Positions 28,911 through 38,160 of a stretch of DNA of 64,000 nucleotides are shown piece after piece; within the stretch, counting starts at the first letter, position 1; each line of letters begins with the position of its first letter. Both the position numbers and the translations under genes were made by a program. Origin of the DNA: CAVXJN01 sp963762165 (GTDB lineage: Bacteria; Pseudomonadota; Gammaproteobacteria; JASBUN01); assembly GCA_963762165.1 (NCBI GenBank), contig CAVXJN010000001.1, positions 620,001 through 684,000 on the forward strand. The letters run 5' to 3'. Under the pieces are notes generated by a model, which did not search any database, was not told the DNA's origin, and saw only the letters and a program-made list of their open reading frames with translations.

Positions 28911-28975
28911 GACAACCTCCTAGCACTCGGCCCGTATTTCCAATCTCTGTCTCTTGTGCCGTAACGCACAAAGCG

Positions 28976-29722
28976 TCACTCCGCTTCCGGCACCCACTCG
29001 CTCATGCGGGCGCGCAACCGGATCAATGCCTGGCCATGGATCTGGCACACACGCGATTCGCTTACACCCAGCACTTCTCCGATTTCCCGTAGATTCAACT
29101 CTTCGTCGTAGTACAACGACATCACCAAACGTTCGCGTTCCGGCAACCCCGCGATCGCTTCCGAGAGGTTGTCCTGAAAGTCCTCGTTCTGCAGCATCTC
29201 CAGAGGCCCGGAGTGCGAACCACCGGATGGACCTTCGGAGTCTTCGCCGAGGATCGCCGGGTCGTCGTAACTGAACACCCGGCAGCCTGCCGCGTCCTGC
29301 AGGATGGCGTGGTATTCATCCAGGTTCATGCCCAACGCTTCGGCGACTTCATTGTCGCGGGCATCGCGGCCCTTGGCGTTTTCGATCTCACGCACTGCCT
29401 CGGCGACCATGCGCACCTTGCGGTGCACCGAACGCGGCGTCCAATCCGAGCGCCGAATCTCATCGAGCATGGCACCGCGGATGCGAATGCCGGCGTAGGT
29501 TTCGAAACTCGCACCCTGAGAAGGGTTGTAGTTTCGTGCCGCTTCCAACAAGCCGATCATGCCCGCCTGAATCAGGTCTTCGACCTGCACGCTCGGCGGT
29601 AAACGACTGACCAAGTGGTAGGCGATGCGCTTGACCAGCGAAACGTGTTGGTGAACCAGTTCGTCCTGAGCCGTCTGACGGCCGGCGGCTGCAGGGGCTG
29701 CGTACATGGCGTATCCGTTCAT
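28976..29722 (-). CDS. fliA: RNA polymerase sigma-28 factor FliA
   Basis: Directs transcription of late flagellar genes such as fliC. The ATG at 29722 (MNGYAMYAAPAAAGR) overlaps the flhG stop as ATGA and gives 248 residues; the in-frame extension to 29812 lies in flhG. Region 2 is visible as HVSLVKRIAYHLVSRLPPS, DLIQAGMIGLLEAARNY, FETYAGIRIRGAMLDEIRR and DWTPRSVHRK. Region 4 ends LPERERLVMSLYYDEELNLREIGEVLGVSESRVCQIH. A FliA-type promoter is seen upstream of fliC. Confidence 0.96.
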   Translation of the reverse strand: MNGYAMYAAPAAAGRQTAQDELVHQHVSLVKRIAYHLVSRLPPSVQVEDLIQAGMIGLLEAARNYNPSQGASFETYAGIRIRGAMLDEIRRSDWTPRSVHRKVRMVAEAVREIENAKGRDARDNEVAEALGMNLDEYHAILQDAAGCRVFSYDDPAILGEDSEGPSGGSHSGPLEMLQNEDFQDNLSEAIAGLPERERLVMSLYYDEELNLREIGEVLGVSESRVCQIHGQALIRLRARMSEWVPEAE

Positions 29723-30606
29723 GAAAGTGACTCCGCTTCGGCATAGCTGGAGCCGATCAATCGTTCGACGAAAAACTCGAGGTGCCCCGCGGCAGCGTCC
29801 GGTCTGGGCCACTTATCGGCCTTTTGCGCCAGATTCTTGAATGCCATCGCAGAACGGCTGCGGGGGAATGCATCGATCACCGGACGCTGCTTGCGCACCG
29901 CCTTGAGGAGGTACTCGTCATAGGGCACGGTACCCAGGTAATTGAGCGTTGCATCGAGATAACGATCGGTTACGTTGACCAGCTTGGCGAACATTTCCCT
30001 ACCCTCTTGAGCGCTGTGACTCATATTGGAAAGGACATTGAAACGCTGTACGCCGTGATCCCGGTTAAGGACTTTCATCAGGGCGTAAGCATCGGTAAGC
30101 GACGCAGGTTCGTCGCAGACCACGACCACCACTTCCTGGGCGGCGCGGGTAAAACTGATGACGCTGTCGGAGATTCCGGCGGCCGTATCCACGACCAGCA
30201 CGTCGAGGTCGAAACTCAGTTCACTGAAGGCGCGGATCAGTCCGGCGTGCTGCATGGGATTGAGTTCGGCCATGAGCTTGACACCGGAGGAAGCCGGCAC
30301 GATGCGCATGCCGCCGGGGCCTTCGACCAGGATCTCCTCCAGCGTGCGTTCACCGCGAATGACGTGGGACAGGTTGTGTAGAGGCTTGAGTCCCAACAGC
30401 ACGTCGATGTTGGCCAGGCCCAGATCGGCGTCCATGAGCATTACCTTGCGACCCATCGCCGTCATGGCGAGCGCCAGGTTGACGCTGACGTTGGTCTTGC
30501 CAACCCCGCCTTTGCCGCTGGCAACGGCGATCACGCGCACAGGCTTGGGCTTTGCCATGCGCCGTAGTCCTGCCGCTTGGTCGTAGTAGTTCTCAGACAT
30601 GAGCAT
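29719..30606 (-). CDS. flhG: Flagellar number regulator FlhG (FleN), MinD-like ATPase
   Basis: Antagonist of FlhF and FleQ that limits flagellar number. It has 295 residues. The N-terminal DQAAGLRRM motif is the FlhF-GTPase-activating DQAxxLR sequence. Walker A is SGKGGVGKTNVSVNLA, A' is LMDADLGLANIDVLLGL and Walker B is VLVVDTAAGISDSVI. A C-terminal amphipathic membrane-targeting stretch is expected near LEFFVERLI. Two ATGs (30606, 30600) are possible starts. It overlaps flhF by 14 nt and fliA by 4. Confidence 0.95.
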   Translation of the reverse strand: MLMSENYYDQAAGLRRMAKPKPVRVIAVASGKGGVGKTNVSVNLALAMTAMGRKVMLMDADLGLANIDVLLGLKPLHNLSHVIRGERTLEEILVEGPGGMRIVPASSGVKLMAELNPMQHAGLIRAFSELSFDLDVLVVDTAAGISDSVISFTRAAQEVVVVVCDEPASLTDAYALMKVLNRDHGVQRFNVLSNMSHSAQEGREMFAKLVNVTDRYLDATLNYLGTVPYDEYLLKAVRKQRPVIDAFPRSRSAMAFKNLAQKADKWPRPDAAAGHLEFFVERLIGSSYAEAESLS

Positions 30607-31819
30607 TGGCCATGTTCCTGTTCGGTTCGGCGTTGCGTCCGCAAGCTTGTTGCATCAGTGCCACGGCGCGGCTTACCAGCGTGTGGGCGCGGGCCGGGTG
30701 CAGGTCTTCAGGCACGCGCTGGCCGTCGCCGACGTAGGCAACGGGCAGGCCGTTGCGCACCACCGCGGTCAACACGCCGCCCATGCTCGCGGCTTCGTCG
30801 ATCTTGGTGATCAGACAGCCGGCCAGCGGTACATTGCGAAACGCGCTTACCACTTCGCTCAGGGTGGCCAGCTGAATGTTGGCTGACAGCACCAGGTAGG
30901 TCCGTATATGTCGCCGCTCGCTGGCCAGTGCCTCCATCTGTTCGGCCAGGCGCATGTCACGCTGGCTCATACCGGCGGTGTCGATCAGCACCAGGTGTTT
31001 GTCGGCAAGGTCGGTCAGCAAGCGGTCGAGTTCTTCGTTGCTCGCCGCCGAATACACCGGCACACCCAGCAATTGGCCGTAGGTGTGCAATTGTTCGTAG
31101 GCGCCGATACGGAAGTTGTCGGTGGAGATCAGTGCCACGTGCCGCTTGCCGTGACGCAGCGCATAGCGGGCGGCCAGCTTGGCGACCATGGTGGTCTTGC
31201 CGACGCCGGTGGGACCGACGACGCTGACCACGCCGCCGCGGCCGAGAATATCGTCGTCCGTAATCTGGATGCGATGAGACAACATACCAAGACCGTGACG
31301 CCAAGCGTGGTCGAGGTCCTTGGCATCAGGAATTTCGCCGGCCAGTTCCTGTGCCAGTTCCTTACCCAGACCCATATCCGAGAAACGCTGCAAAACGCCG
31401 GCGTGCGCCGGATTGCGGCGCGCCATGTCCGCCCATGCGAACTGCGAAAGCTGATTCTCGAGCATGCCGCGCAAAACCCGGATCTCCTGCTGCATTGCCA
31501 CCAGCGCCGGGTCCTGGGTCCATTCCACATTGAGCGGCGTCCGTGGCGCCGGGGTCTCCGTTTTCGCGGTCTTGGGTTGCGACTGGTTCGCCGGTTCCGG
31601 CTCGGGCGTTTCGATGCTCGAAGCCGCAGCGGGCCGCTCCGCGGGCGCTGCCGGCGCCAGTTCGCCGAACAAGGAATCGTCGTAATCCAAAGCTGCAATG
31701 ATCTCGATGCCACCGTTGACCCGACGGTTGGACAGGATCACGGCATCGGGGCCCTGCTCTTCGCGCACCTTGCGAATCGCTTGTCGCATATCCGGTGCGA
31801 AGTACCGCTTTATTTTCAT
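30593..31819 (-). CDS. flhF: Flagellar biosynthesis GTPase FlhF
   Basis: SRP-family GTPase that marks the pole where the flagellum is built. It has 408 residues: basic N-terminus (MKIKRYFAPDMRQAIRKVR), a Pro/Glu-rich linker (about 50-100), the N domain (about 110-190), and a G domain with P-loop GPTGVGKTT at 202-210, STDNFRIGAYEQL, DTAGMSQRD and CLITKIDEAASMGGVL. It is 75 bp downstream of flhA with no sigma-54 or sigma-28 match in the gap, so it is probably co-transcribed with flhA. Confidence 0.96.
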   Translation of the reverse strand: MKIKRYFAPDMRQAIRKVREEQGPDAVILSNRRVNGGIEIIAALDYDDSLFGELAPAAPAERPAAASSIETPEPEPANQSQPKTAKTETPAPRTPLNVEWTQDPALVAMQQEIRVLRGMLENQLSQFAWADMARRNPAHAGVLQRFSDMGLGKELAQELAGEIPDAKDLDHAWRHGLGMLSHRIQITDDDILGRGGVVSVVGPTGVGKTTMVAKLAARYALRHGKRHVALISTDNFRIGAYEQLHTYGQLLGVPVYSAASNEELDRLLTDLADKHLVLIDTAGMSQRDMRLAEQMEALASERRHIRTYLVLSANIQLATLSEVVSAFRNVPLAGCLITKIDEAASMGGVLTAVVRNGLPVAYVGDGQRVPEDLHPARAHTLVSRAVALMQQACGRNAEPNRNMANAHV

Positions 31820-31894
31820 GCGCGTCTTACCTCGGTCACTGAATCCGTCTGAGTTCCGGCTCTAACGCCGCCGGGTGCTTCCGCGGGCCTGTTG

Positions 31895-34003
31895 TTAGGC
31901 GGCACCCTGTGCCGGCAATTGCTGGCCTACCGTGGCCACCACCTTGATCTGTTTGTTGTCCGGCACTTCGCCGTAGGACAGAACGTGCAGGCCCGGAATG
32001 CTGTGGCGGATCAACCGCGCCAGCCAGGTGCGCATCAACGGCGGCACCAGCAATACCGCGGGCTGGCCTACGCTCTCCTGACGACGGCTCTGCGCCGCAA
32101 GGGCGGAATGCAACTGATCCGCCAGTCCCGGCTCTATGCCTGCACCGCCATCCGAGGCGGACTGCACGGCCTGTTGCAATATCTGTTCCAGTGCGGGATC
32201 CAGCGTCATGACCGGCAATTCCGGCGCCATGCCATTGATATGCTGGACAATTGAGCGGCCGAGCGCGGCGCGCACGGCGGCGGTGAGAACGTCGGTATCT
32301 TGACTGCGGGGTGCCACCTCTGCCATCGCTTCGGCGATGGTGCGCATGTCGCGAATCGGAATCTGCTCCTGCAGCAAGTTCTGCAACACGCGCAACGCCT
32401 GACCGAGGGACACTGCCTTCGGCACCAGGTCTTCCACCAACTTGGGCGCCGACTTGGCGAGTACGTCCAGCAGCTTTTGCACTTCCTCGTGGCCGAGCAG
32501 TTCGTGGGCGTGGGTCTGCAAAAGCTGACTCAGATGAGTGGCGATCACGGTACTGGGATCGACCACCGTGTAGCCCATGGTCTGGGCCTGATCCCGTTGC
32601 GCGCGCTCGATCCAAAGCGCGTCGAGGCCGAAGGCCGGATCCTTGGCGGCAATGCCCTGAATGGTGCCGAACACTTTGCCGGGGTTGATCGCCAATTCCC
32701 GGTCGGGAAACACGTCGGCCTCGCCCATGGGGACGCCGAGCAGGGAGATGCGATAGGCGCTGGGGGCCAGGTCGAGGTTGTCGCGGATATGCACCGGCTG
32801 CACCAGGAAGCCAAGTTCCTGGGACAACTTCTTGCGCACGCCTTTGATCTTGGCCATCAACTCGCCGCCCTGATTGCGGTCCACCAGGGGAATCAGCCGA
32901 TAACCGACTTCCAGGCCGATCATGTCGACGGTATTGACGTCGTCCCAGGTGAGATCTTCATTGCGCTCGGCGGCGGGCTGTTCGGTTTCCTCGTCCAGGT
33001 CCGGCTCCCGGGGCTGCAAGCCACGCTGTTGCACGTAGTACGCGGCACCGCCGCACAACGCCGCCAGACCCAGGAACGCGACGTTCGGCATACCGGGAAT
33101 GATGCCCATGAGGCCGAGGATGCCCGAGGTGATGGCCAGTGCTTTTGGCGTGCCGAACATCTGCCGCACCACCTGCGCGCCCATGGCTTCGCGGCTGGAC
33201 GATACGCGGGTGACGATGATGGCCGCGGCGGTGGAAATCACCAGCGCCGGAATCTGCGCCACCAGGCCGTCACCGATGGTCAGCAAGGTGTAGTTGTGCA
33301 GCGCCTGGGACAACGTCAGGTCGTGCTGCATCATGCCGATGGACAAGCCGCCAAGAATGTTGATGAACAGAATCAGAATGCCGGCGACCGCGTCGCCGCG
33401 CACGAATTTCGAAGAACCGTCCATGGAACCGTAGAAATCGGCTTCTTCGCGGATTTCATCGCGCCGCTCGCGGGCCTGGTCCTGGGTAATGAGACCGGCG
33501 TTGAGATCGGCGTCGATGGCCATCTGCTTGCCGGGCATGGCGTCCAAGGTGAAGCGCGCCGACACTTCGGCGACACGGGTGGCGCCCTTGGTTACCACCA
33601 CAAAGTTGATGATCACCAGGATCGCGAACACCACCAGGCCGACGGCATAGTTGCCGCCGATGACGAATTCACCGAAGGACTCGATCACCTGCCCCGCTGC
33701 GCCGGTACCGGTATGACCTTCCAGTAGTACTACGCGGGTGGAAGCCACGTTCAGCGCCAAGCGCAGCAGCGTGGTCATCAACAGCACAGACGGGAAAATG
33801 GCGAAATCCAGCGGCCGCAGGACGTAGACCGCCACCAACAGCACCACCAGGGACAACGCGATATTGAACGAGAACAACATGTCCAGGGCGATGGGCGGCA
33901 ATGGCACCACAATCATCGCCATCATGGTCACCAGCAGCAGCGGCGCGCCAAGGCCGCTGCGCAACGTCTGTTGCAGGGTTTGCAGGTTCAGATTCAGTGC
34001 CAT
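31895..34003 (-). CDS. flhA: Flagellar export gate protein FlhA
   Basis: Forms the nonameric ring of the flagellar type III export gate. It has 702 residues from ATG 34003 (MALNLNLQTLQQTLRSG); the frame is open to a TTG at 34030. The N-terminal half has about eight membrane helices. The loop between helices 4 and 5 carries the FHIPEP-family signature region (RVAEVSARFTLDAMPGKQMAIDADLNAGLI, then RRDEIREEADFYGSMDGSSKFVRGDA). The C-terminal cytoplasmic half (from about 350) binds chaperone-substrate complexes. A sigma-54-type promoter lies 63-77 bp upstream. Confidence 0.96.
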   Translation of the reverse strand: MALNLNLQTLQQTLRSGLGAPLLLVTMMAMIVVPLPPIALDMLFSFNIALSLVVLLVAVYVLRPLDFAIFPSVLLMTTLLRLALNVASTRVVLLEGHTGTGAAGQVIESFGEFVIGGNYAVGLVVFAILVIINFVVVTKGATRVAEVSARFTLDAMPGKQMAIDADLNAGLITQDQARERRDEIREEADFYGSMDGSSKFVRGDAVAGILILFINILGGLSIGMMQHDLTLSQALHNYTLLTIGDGLVAQIPALVISTAAAIIVTRVSSSREAMGAQVVRQMFGTPKALAITSGILGLMGIIPGMPNVAFLGLAALCGGAAYYVQQRGLQPREPDLDEETEQPAAERNEDLTWDDVNTVDMIGLEVGYRLIPLVDRNQGGELMAKIKGVRKKLSQELGFLVQPVHIRDNLDLAPSAYRISLLGVPMGEADVFPDRELAINPGKVFGTIQGIAAKDPAFGLDALWIERAQRDQAQTMGYTVVDPSTVIATHLSQLLQTHAHELLGHEEVQKLLDVLAKSAPKLVEDLVPKAVSLGQALRVLQNLLQEQIPIRDMRTIAEAMAEVAPRSQDTDVLTAAVRAALGRSIVQHINGMAPELPVMTLDPALEQILQQAVQSASDGGAGIEPGLADQLHSALAAQSRRQESVGQPAVLLVPPLMRTWLARLIRHSIPGLHVLSYGEVPDNKQIKVVATVGQQLPAQGAA

Positions 34004-34064
34004 AGCGGGTTCCGGCGTGCCTACTGTCAAAATAGTGACGGGATCTTGACTCGTAGGGAGCTAG

Positions 34065-34080
34065 TGCAAAAACCGTTCCC
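34065..34080 (-). promoter_or_regulatory. Sigma-54 promoter upstream of flhA
   Basis: The minus strand reads GGGAACG-GTTT-TTGCA: GG and GC exactly 10 bases apart, 5 of 7 to the TGGCACG half and 5 of 5 to TTGCA. A start about 12 nt downstream would leave a leader of about 50 nt to the flhA ATG at 34003. A FleQ-activated flhA promoter is known for Pseudomonas-type systems. Confidence 0.65.
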
Positions 34081-34143
34081 GCGCCACAGAAACACTATAA
34101 CCACCTGTATTTATTTTTAATTTCACAGCGGCACAAAATTTCG

Positions 34144-34170
34144 CGGCGTCATCTCAGCGGCTTCACGCCG
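34144..34170 (-). terminator. Possible terminator after flhB
   Basis: Inverted repeat CGGCGT/ACGCCG (6-bp stem, 15-nt loop), followed on the minus strand by CGAAATTTTG. It lies 30 bp past the flhB stop and before the flhA promoter. The stem is short and the T-run has only four bases, so this is tentative. The rest of 34031-34199 is an AT-rich stretch and the flhA promoter. Confidence 0.4.
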
Positions 34171-34199
34171 GAGATCGGCCGCAGGTCTGGCAGCAACGG

Positions 34200-35363
34200 T
34201 CAGGGCGCTTCGGGGGGCGGTGTGCTGCGCTCGCGGCGCAGAAATTCTTCGGGCACGTCCAGGTCGGTCGGCGGTTCGGGATTGGAATCGGAACCGTAAA
34301 TCGAGACTTTCAATTGGTAGACATAAGCCAGTACCTGGGCCACGGCCAGATACAGTCCGGCGGGAATTTCCTGATTTAGCTCCGTGCTGTAGAACAAGGC
34401 GCGGGCGAGAGGCGCTGCCGCGAACAGCGGTACGTTGTTCTCGCGGGCGATGGTGCGGATCTGGCCGGCGACCAGATCGGCGCCTTTGGCGACCACCCGC
34501 GGCGCGCCCATGTTCTTGTCGTCGTACTTGAGGGCGACCGCGAAATGGGTCGGATTGGTGACCACCACGTCGGCGGCGGGCACTTCCGACATCATCCGGC
34601 GCATCGCCACTTCCTGCTGTACCCGGCGAATGCGACCCTTCACCTCCGGATTACCTTCCGTATTCTTCGATTCCTCTTCCACTTCCTTCTTGGTCATCCG
34701 CAACTGCTGCTTGTGATGCCAGAGCTGATAAGGCACGTCCACCGCCGCCAGCAGGATCAAACAGCAGCTGATCGAAAAAAAAGACCAGCCGACGATCTGG
34801 AACGAACGCGCAATGGCACCCTGAACCGTTAAGCTGCCGATGCCCATGAGATCGCCGAACACATGGCCGATAACCAGATACGAAGTGCCCGCCACCAACA
34901 CCACTTTGATCAACGACTTGGCCAACTCAATCAAGCCGTTGGTGGAAAACAGCTTCTTTACACCGGAGAGGGGATTCAAACGGCCGAGCTGAGGCATCAT
35001 GGCTTCGGTACTGATGTTGAACCCGCCGATCAGCATCGGCGGCGCGAACGTGGCCGCCAAAGTTACGCCAAGGAAGGGAAGGATCAGTACCAGCGCACTC
35101 AGCAGATTTTGCCCGAGCACATGCGGCAGCACCTCGGCGTCGAAGATCATGTTGCGCTGGATCGTCAGGCCCGCGCTCATCATCTTCGCCAGACCCTCGC
35201 CCAGACTGCCGCCGAGCACCAGCAACGCGGATGCGCCGGCCATCAGCATCACGGTGGTATTCAGTTCCCGGGATCGCGGAACCTGGCCTTTCCGGCGTGC
35301 GTCGTCGAGCCGTTTGCCGGTAGGTTGTTCTGTTTTCTCCTGCCCATTCTCATTCTCGGCCAT
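34200..35363 (-). CDS. flhB: Flagellar export switch protein FlhB
   Basis: Export-gate membrane protein whose cytoplasmic domain controls the rod/hook-to-filament substrate switch. The ATG at 35363 (MAENENGQEKTEQPTGKRL) gives 387 residues; a TTG two codons earlier is the alternative. There are four membrane helices in the first 215 residues. The autocleavage motif NPTH is at residues 270-273 (VVVTNPTHFAVALKY), then APRVVAKGADLVAGQIR and EIPAGLYLAVAQVLAYVYQL. A Pro-rich tail ends in TPPPEAP. It starts 2 bp after the fliR stop. Confidence 0.96.
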   Translation of the reverse strand: MAENENGQEKTEQPTGKRLDDARRKGQVPRSRELNTTVMLMAGASALLVLGGSLGEGLAKMMSAGLTIQRNMIFDAEVLPHVLGQNLLSALVLILPFLGVTLAATFAPPMLIGGFNISTEAMMPQLGRLNPLSGVKKLFSTNGLIELAKSLIKVVLVAGTSYLVIGHVFGDLMGIGSLTVQGAIARSFQIVGWSFFSISCCLILLAAVDVPYQLWHHKQQLRMTKKEVEEESKNTEGNPEVKGRIRRVQQEVAMRRMMSEVPAADVVVTNPTHFAVALKYDDKNMGAPRVVAKGADLVAGQIRTIARENNVPLFAAAPLARALFYSTELNQEIPAGLYLAVAQVLAYVYQLKVSIYGSDSNPEPPTDLDVPEEFLRRERSTPPPEAP

Positions 35364-35365
35364 GC

Positions 35366-36145
35366 TCAACTCCCGTGCAGCAACAGCGCTTGGGTGAGAT
35401 CGAAGCCGTCCATCACTAAGTCAGTGAAGCGCGGCAGCAGGCTGGGCAAAGTCAGAAAGATGATGACGTAACCGACCGCCATCGTGGTCGGAAACAACAC
35501 CGAGAAGATATTCAGCTGCGGCGCGGCGCGGGTCATGACACCGAAGCCGATGTTGATCAGGGTAATGGTCACCACCGCCGGCAGCGCAATCAACAATCCG
35601 CCGACGAACATCCGCGCACCCCACAACACCAGTTGCATGAGACTGTCGTGGGACAGTCCCGGTCCGCCCACCGGCATGGACTGAAAGCTCTCCAGCAACA
35701 CCCGGATCGCCACCAGATGGCCGTTCAATGCCAAAAAGATCAAGGTCCCGAGCACGGTGTAGAATTGACTGACCACCGGCGTCTGCACCCCGTTGGGGTC
35801 AATGAAAGTCGCGAAGCCAAGACCCATGGTCATTGAAATACTCTGTCCGCCGAGCACCAGGGCGCTGAACACCATTTGCAGCACGAAACCCATCGCCATG
35901 CCGAGCAGCAATTCGTTGGCGACGATCATCACTCCGGCGGCACTCAGCGGCTCCACCGCCGGCGCAGCCGGCAGCAGCGGATACACGACCCAGGTAAGCA
36001 CCATTGCCATGCCGATGCGGATCCGGGCAGGCGTAACATTGCGGGCACCGAAGATCGGCGCCACCATGAGCATTGCGCCGATACGCATGAACGGCCACAG
36101 GAAGCCGCCAAGATAGGACGCGATCTGCGCGGTGGTGAACTCCAC
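35366..36145 (-). CDS. fliR: Flagellar export protein FliR
   Basis: Membrane component of the FliPQR export pore, 259 residues with several hydrophobic helices. These include IASYLGGFLWPFMRIGAMLMVAPIFGARNVTPARIRIGMA (typical FliR N-terminus), ELLLGMAMGFVLQMVFSALVLGGQSISMTMGLGFA, and the conserved DPNGVQTPVVSQFYTVLGTLIFLALNGH. The order fliQ-fliR-flhB is canonical; it starts 12 bp after fliQ. Confidence 0.96.
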   Translation of the reverse strand: MEFTTAQIASYLGGFLWPFMRIGAMLMVAPIFGARNVTPARIRIGMAMVLTWVVYPLLPAAPAVEPLSAAGVMIVANELLLGMAMGFVLQMVFSALVLGGQSISMTMGLGFATFIDPNGVQTPVVSQFYTVLGTLIFLALNGHLVAIRVLLESFQSMPVGGPGLSHDSLMQLVLWGARMFVGGLLIALPAVVTITLINIGFGVMTRAAPQLNIFSVLFPTTMAVGYVIIFLTLPSLLPRFTDLVMDGFDLTQALLLHGS

Positions 36146-36157
36146 GGCGACGAAAAC

Positions 36158-36427
36158 TCAGCCGATCAGCCCGGGGATATTTTCGAATATCCGTTGCGTG
36201 AAGCTGATGATGGTGTCGATCATCCAGGAACCGGCAAGGGTCAACACAACCGCCAATACCATCAGCTTCGGAATGAAGCTCAAGGTCATCTCGTTGATCT
36301 GGGTGACGGCCTGGAACATACCGATCAACAAACCTGTTACCAGTACCGCGATCAAAATCGGGCCGGCCAACAGTGCCGTTACTTTCAGCGCTTCCTGACC
36401 GACTGTCAGCACCATTTCCGGAGTCAT
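36158..36427 (-). CDS. fliQ: Flagellar export protein FliQ
   Basis: Small two-helix membrane protein of the export pore. It has 89 residues, the normal length, starting MTPEMVLTVGQEALKVTALLAG, with hydrophobic segments LLAGPILIAVLVTGLLIGMFQA and LSFIPKLMVLAVVLTLAGSWM and the linking TQINEMTLSF motif. It lies 31 bp after fliP and 12 bp before fliR. Confidence 0.96.
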   Translation of the reverse strand: MTPEMVLTVGQEALKVTALLAGPILIAVLVTGLLIGMFQAVTQINEMTLSFIPKLMVLAVVLTLAGSWMIDTIISFTQRIFENIPGLIG

Positions 36428-36458
36428 GCAGGCTACCTCCGCCGTCCGCGACGGCGCG

Positions 36459-37208
36459 CTATGAAACGTAGAAGCTGGCGGCGAGTGTGCTGATCACCAT
36501 GCTCCAGCCATCCACCAGCACGAACAGCATCAGCTTGAACGGCAACGCAATCAGCATTGGCGACAGCATCATCATGCCCATGGACATCAATACGCTCGCG
36601 ACCACCATGTCGATCACCACGAACGGCACGAATACCAAAAAACCGATCTGAAATGCCGTCTTCAATTCGCTGATAATGAAAGACGGCGCCAGCACCGAGA
36701 ACGGTACCGAGTCCGGGCCGTCGAAGCCCCGCTTGCCGGCCAGTCCGGCGAACAACGCGATGTCGCTCTCCCGTGTCTGGCGCAGCATGAAATCGCGAAA
36801 CGGCTTCTGCGCCCGCTCCACAGCCTGTTCGCCGCTGATCTTTTCATTGAGATAGGGCTGCAGGGCATCGGTGTTGGCACGGTCGAACACCGGCGCCATG
36901 ACGAAAAAGCTCAAGAACAGACTGATGCCGATAATGATCTGCGTCGACGGTGTCTGCGGCGTACCCAGGGCCTGCCGCAGGATGCCGAGCACGATCACAA
37001 TACGGGTGAACGAGGTCATCATGAGCAACGCCGACGGCAACAGCGTCAGCACCGTCATCAGTACCAGGATCTGGATAGTCACCGAGTAGCTTTGGCCGCC
37101 GTCGGGGGTGGGCGCGCTGTCGATGATGGTGAGGCCCGGTTGCGCCATGGCGACGCCCAGCGGCGCGCAGGCGAGCGCAAGCGCAAGTACCAGCTTCAAC
37201 CACTTCAC
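36459..37208 (-). CDS. fliP: Flagellar export protein FliP
   Basis: Core subunit of the flagellar export pore, 249 residues. A cleavable N-terminal signal (KWLKLVLALALACAPLGVAMAQ) is typical for FliP. Next are VQILVLMTVLTLLPSALLMMTSFTRIVIVLGILRQALGTPQTPSTQI, FDRANTDALQPY and the C-terminal helices with LVFVPFVVIDMVVASVLMSMGMMMLSP. The start is GTG 37208, which overlaps the fliO stop (GTGA). Confidence 0.95.
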   Translation of the reverse strand: MKWLKLVLALALACAPLGVAMAQPGLTIIDSAPTPDGGQSYSVTIQILVLMTVLTLLPSALLMMTSFTRIVIVLGILRQALGTPQTPSTQIIIGISLFLSFFVMAPVFDRANTDALQPYLNEKISGEQAVERAQKPFRDFMLRQTRESDIALFAGLAGKRGFDGPDSVPFSVLAPSFIISELKTAFQIGFLVFVPFVVIDMVVASVLMSMGMMMLSPMLIALPFKLMLFVLVDGWSMVISTLAASFYVS

Positions 37209-37645
37209 GACTGCTTGCCTCCCATCGCACTACGCAAGCGTTCGGCAAAACCGCCCGTGACGGCCGCAGAGGCCGCTTGCGGCTGAATCGGTTCCTCGAG
37301 CACGTGCAAGGTTTGCACCCGGCCCGGCGCGACGCCCAGAAGAATCTGTTTGTCGCCGGCCTGAATCAGCACGACGCGCTCGCGCGCACCCATGGACAAT
37401 GCGCCCACCACCCGCAGCGCGCCCCGGGCATTAACATTGACGTTGCCGAAGCGGCGCACCGCCCAGGCGAGCCCGAAAATCAACACGACCACGAGCGCCA
37501 AGCCGGCCACCATCTGCAGCACGCTGCCGGCGCCGACCGGTGAGCGGCTGATATTGCTGGCCGCCGCTTGCGCTTTGATCGACTCGGCCAAAACCGCACT
37601 GGGCGCGCACGCGAGCAAAACGATGCAGCGCTGTACACGGGACAT
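37205..37645 (-). CDS. fliO: Flagellar assembly protein FliO
   Basis: Small membrane protein that stabilises FliP during pore assembly. The ATG 37645 has GAGGA 8 nt upstream and gives 146 residues; a GTG at 37660 overlapping the fliN stop is the alternative. An N-terminal hydrophobic signal-like stretch is followed by one transmembrane helix (VLQMVAGLALVVVLIFGLAWAVRRFG) and a cytoplasmic domain with LRVVGALSMGARERVVLIQAGDKQILLGVAPGRV, the family hallmark. Confidence 0.93.
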   Translation of the reverse strand: MSRVQRCIVLLACAPSAVLAESIKAQAAASNISRSPVGAGSVLQMVAGLALVVVLIFGLAWAVRRFGNVNVNARGALRVVGALSMGARERVVLIQAGDKQILLGVAPGRVQTLHVLEEPIQPQAASAAVTGGFAERLRSAMGGKQS

Positions 37646-37656
37646 CAAATTCGTCC

Positions 37657-38145
37657 TCACTTGAGTTTTTTGACGCGTTCGGCCGGGCTGATAACGTCGG
37701 TAAGACGAATGCCGAATTTCTCGTTGACCACCACCACTTCTCCGTGGGCCACCAGGGTTCCGTTGACCAACACGTCCATGGGTTCGCCGGCCAGCCGGTC
37801 GAGTTCCACTACCGAGCCCTGGTTGAGCTGAAGCAGATTGCGGATCGGGATCTTGGTACGACCGATTTCCATGGACAGGGTCACGGGGATGTCGAGAATC
37901 ACATCCAGATTGACGTCTTCGCCGGAAGTGCTCGGTTCGTGGTGCAGATCTTCGAACTGGGCGGTCTGGTAGGTTTGTTTCGGCTTTTCTTCGGCCGGTG
38001 ACTGGTCGGCTGTCGCGCTCTCCAGGGCGGCATCGACGTCGAGGTCATCGGCATCGTCCTGTTCCGCCAGCGCCGAGGCCCACTCGTCGGCCAGCGCATC
38101 CTGATCTTCGGCTTCGTTCGGTTCCAAATCGGTGGTCTCGTTCAT
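37657..38145 (-). CDS. fliN: Flagellar motor switch protein FliN
   Basis: C-ring component. It has 162 residues: an acidic N-terminal extension (about 1-75, many Asp/Glu) followed by the SpoA domain NLDVILDIPVTLSMEIGRTKIPIRNLLQLNQGSVVELDRLAGEPMDV and ending GIRLTDVISPAERVKKL. It starts 15 bp after the reconstructed fliM stop. The acidic extension is longer than in E. coli FliN but usual in pseudomonad-type proteins. Confidence 0.95.
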   Translation of the reverse strand: MNETTDLEPNEAEDQDALADEWASALAEQDDADDLDVDAALESATADQSPAEEKPKQTYQTAQFEDLHHEPSTSGEDVNLDVILDIPVTLSMEIGRTKIPIRNLLQLNQGSVVELDRLAGEPMDVLVNGTLVAHGEVVVVNEKFGIRLTDVISPAERVKKLK

Positions 38146-38160
38146 GGCCGTCTCCAGCGC

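Noticed and set aside
28954..28971. Hairpin TTGTGC/GCACAA after fliA
   Set aside because: 6-bp stem without a T-tract; too weak to call a terminator.
32300..33727. A 475-codon plus-strand open frame opposite flhA
   Set aside because: His/Gln/Gly-rich antisense translation with no motif; flhA on the other strand is intact and certain.
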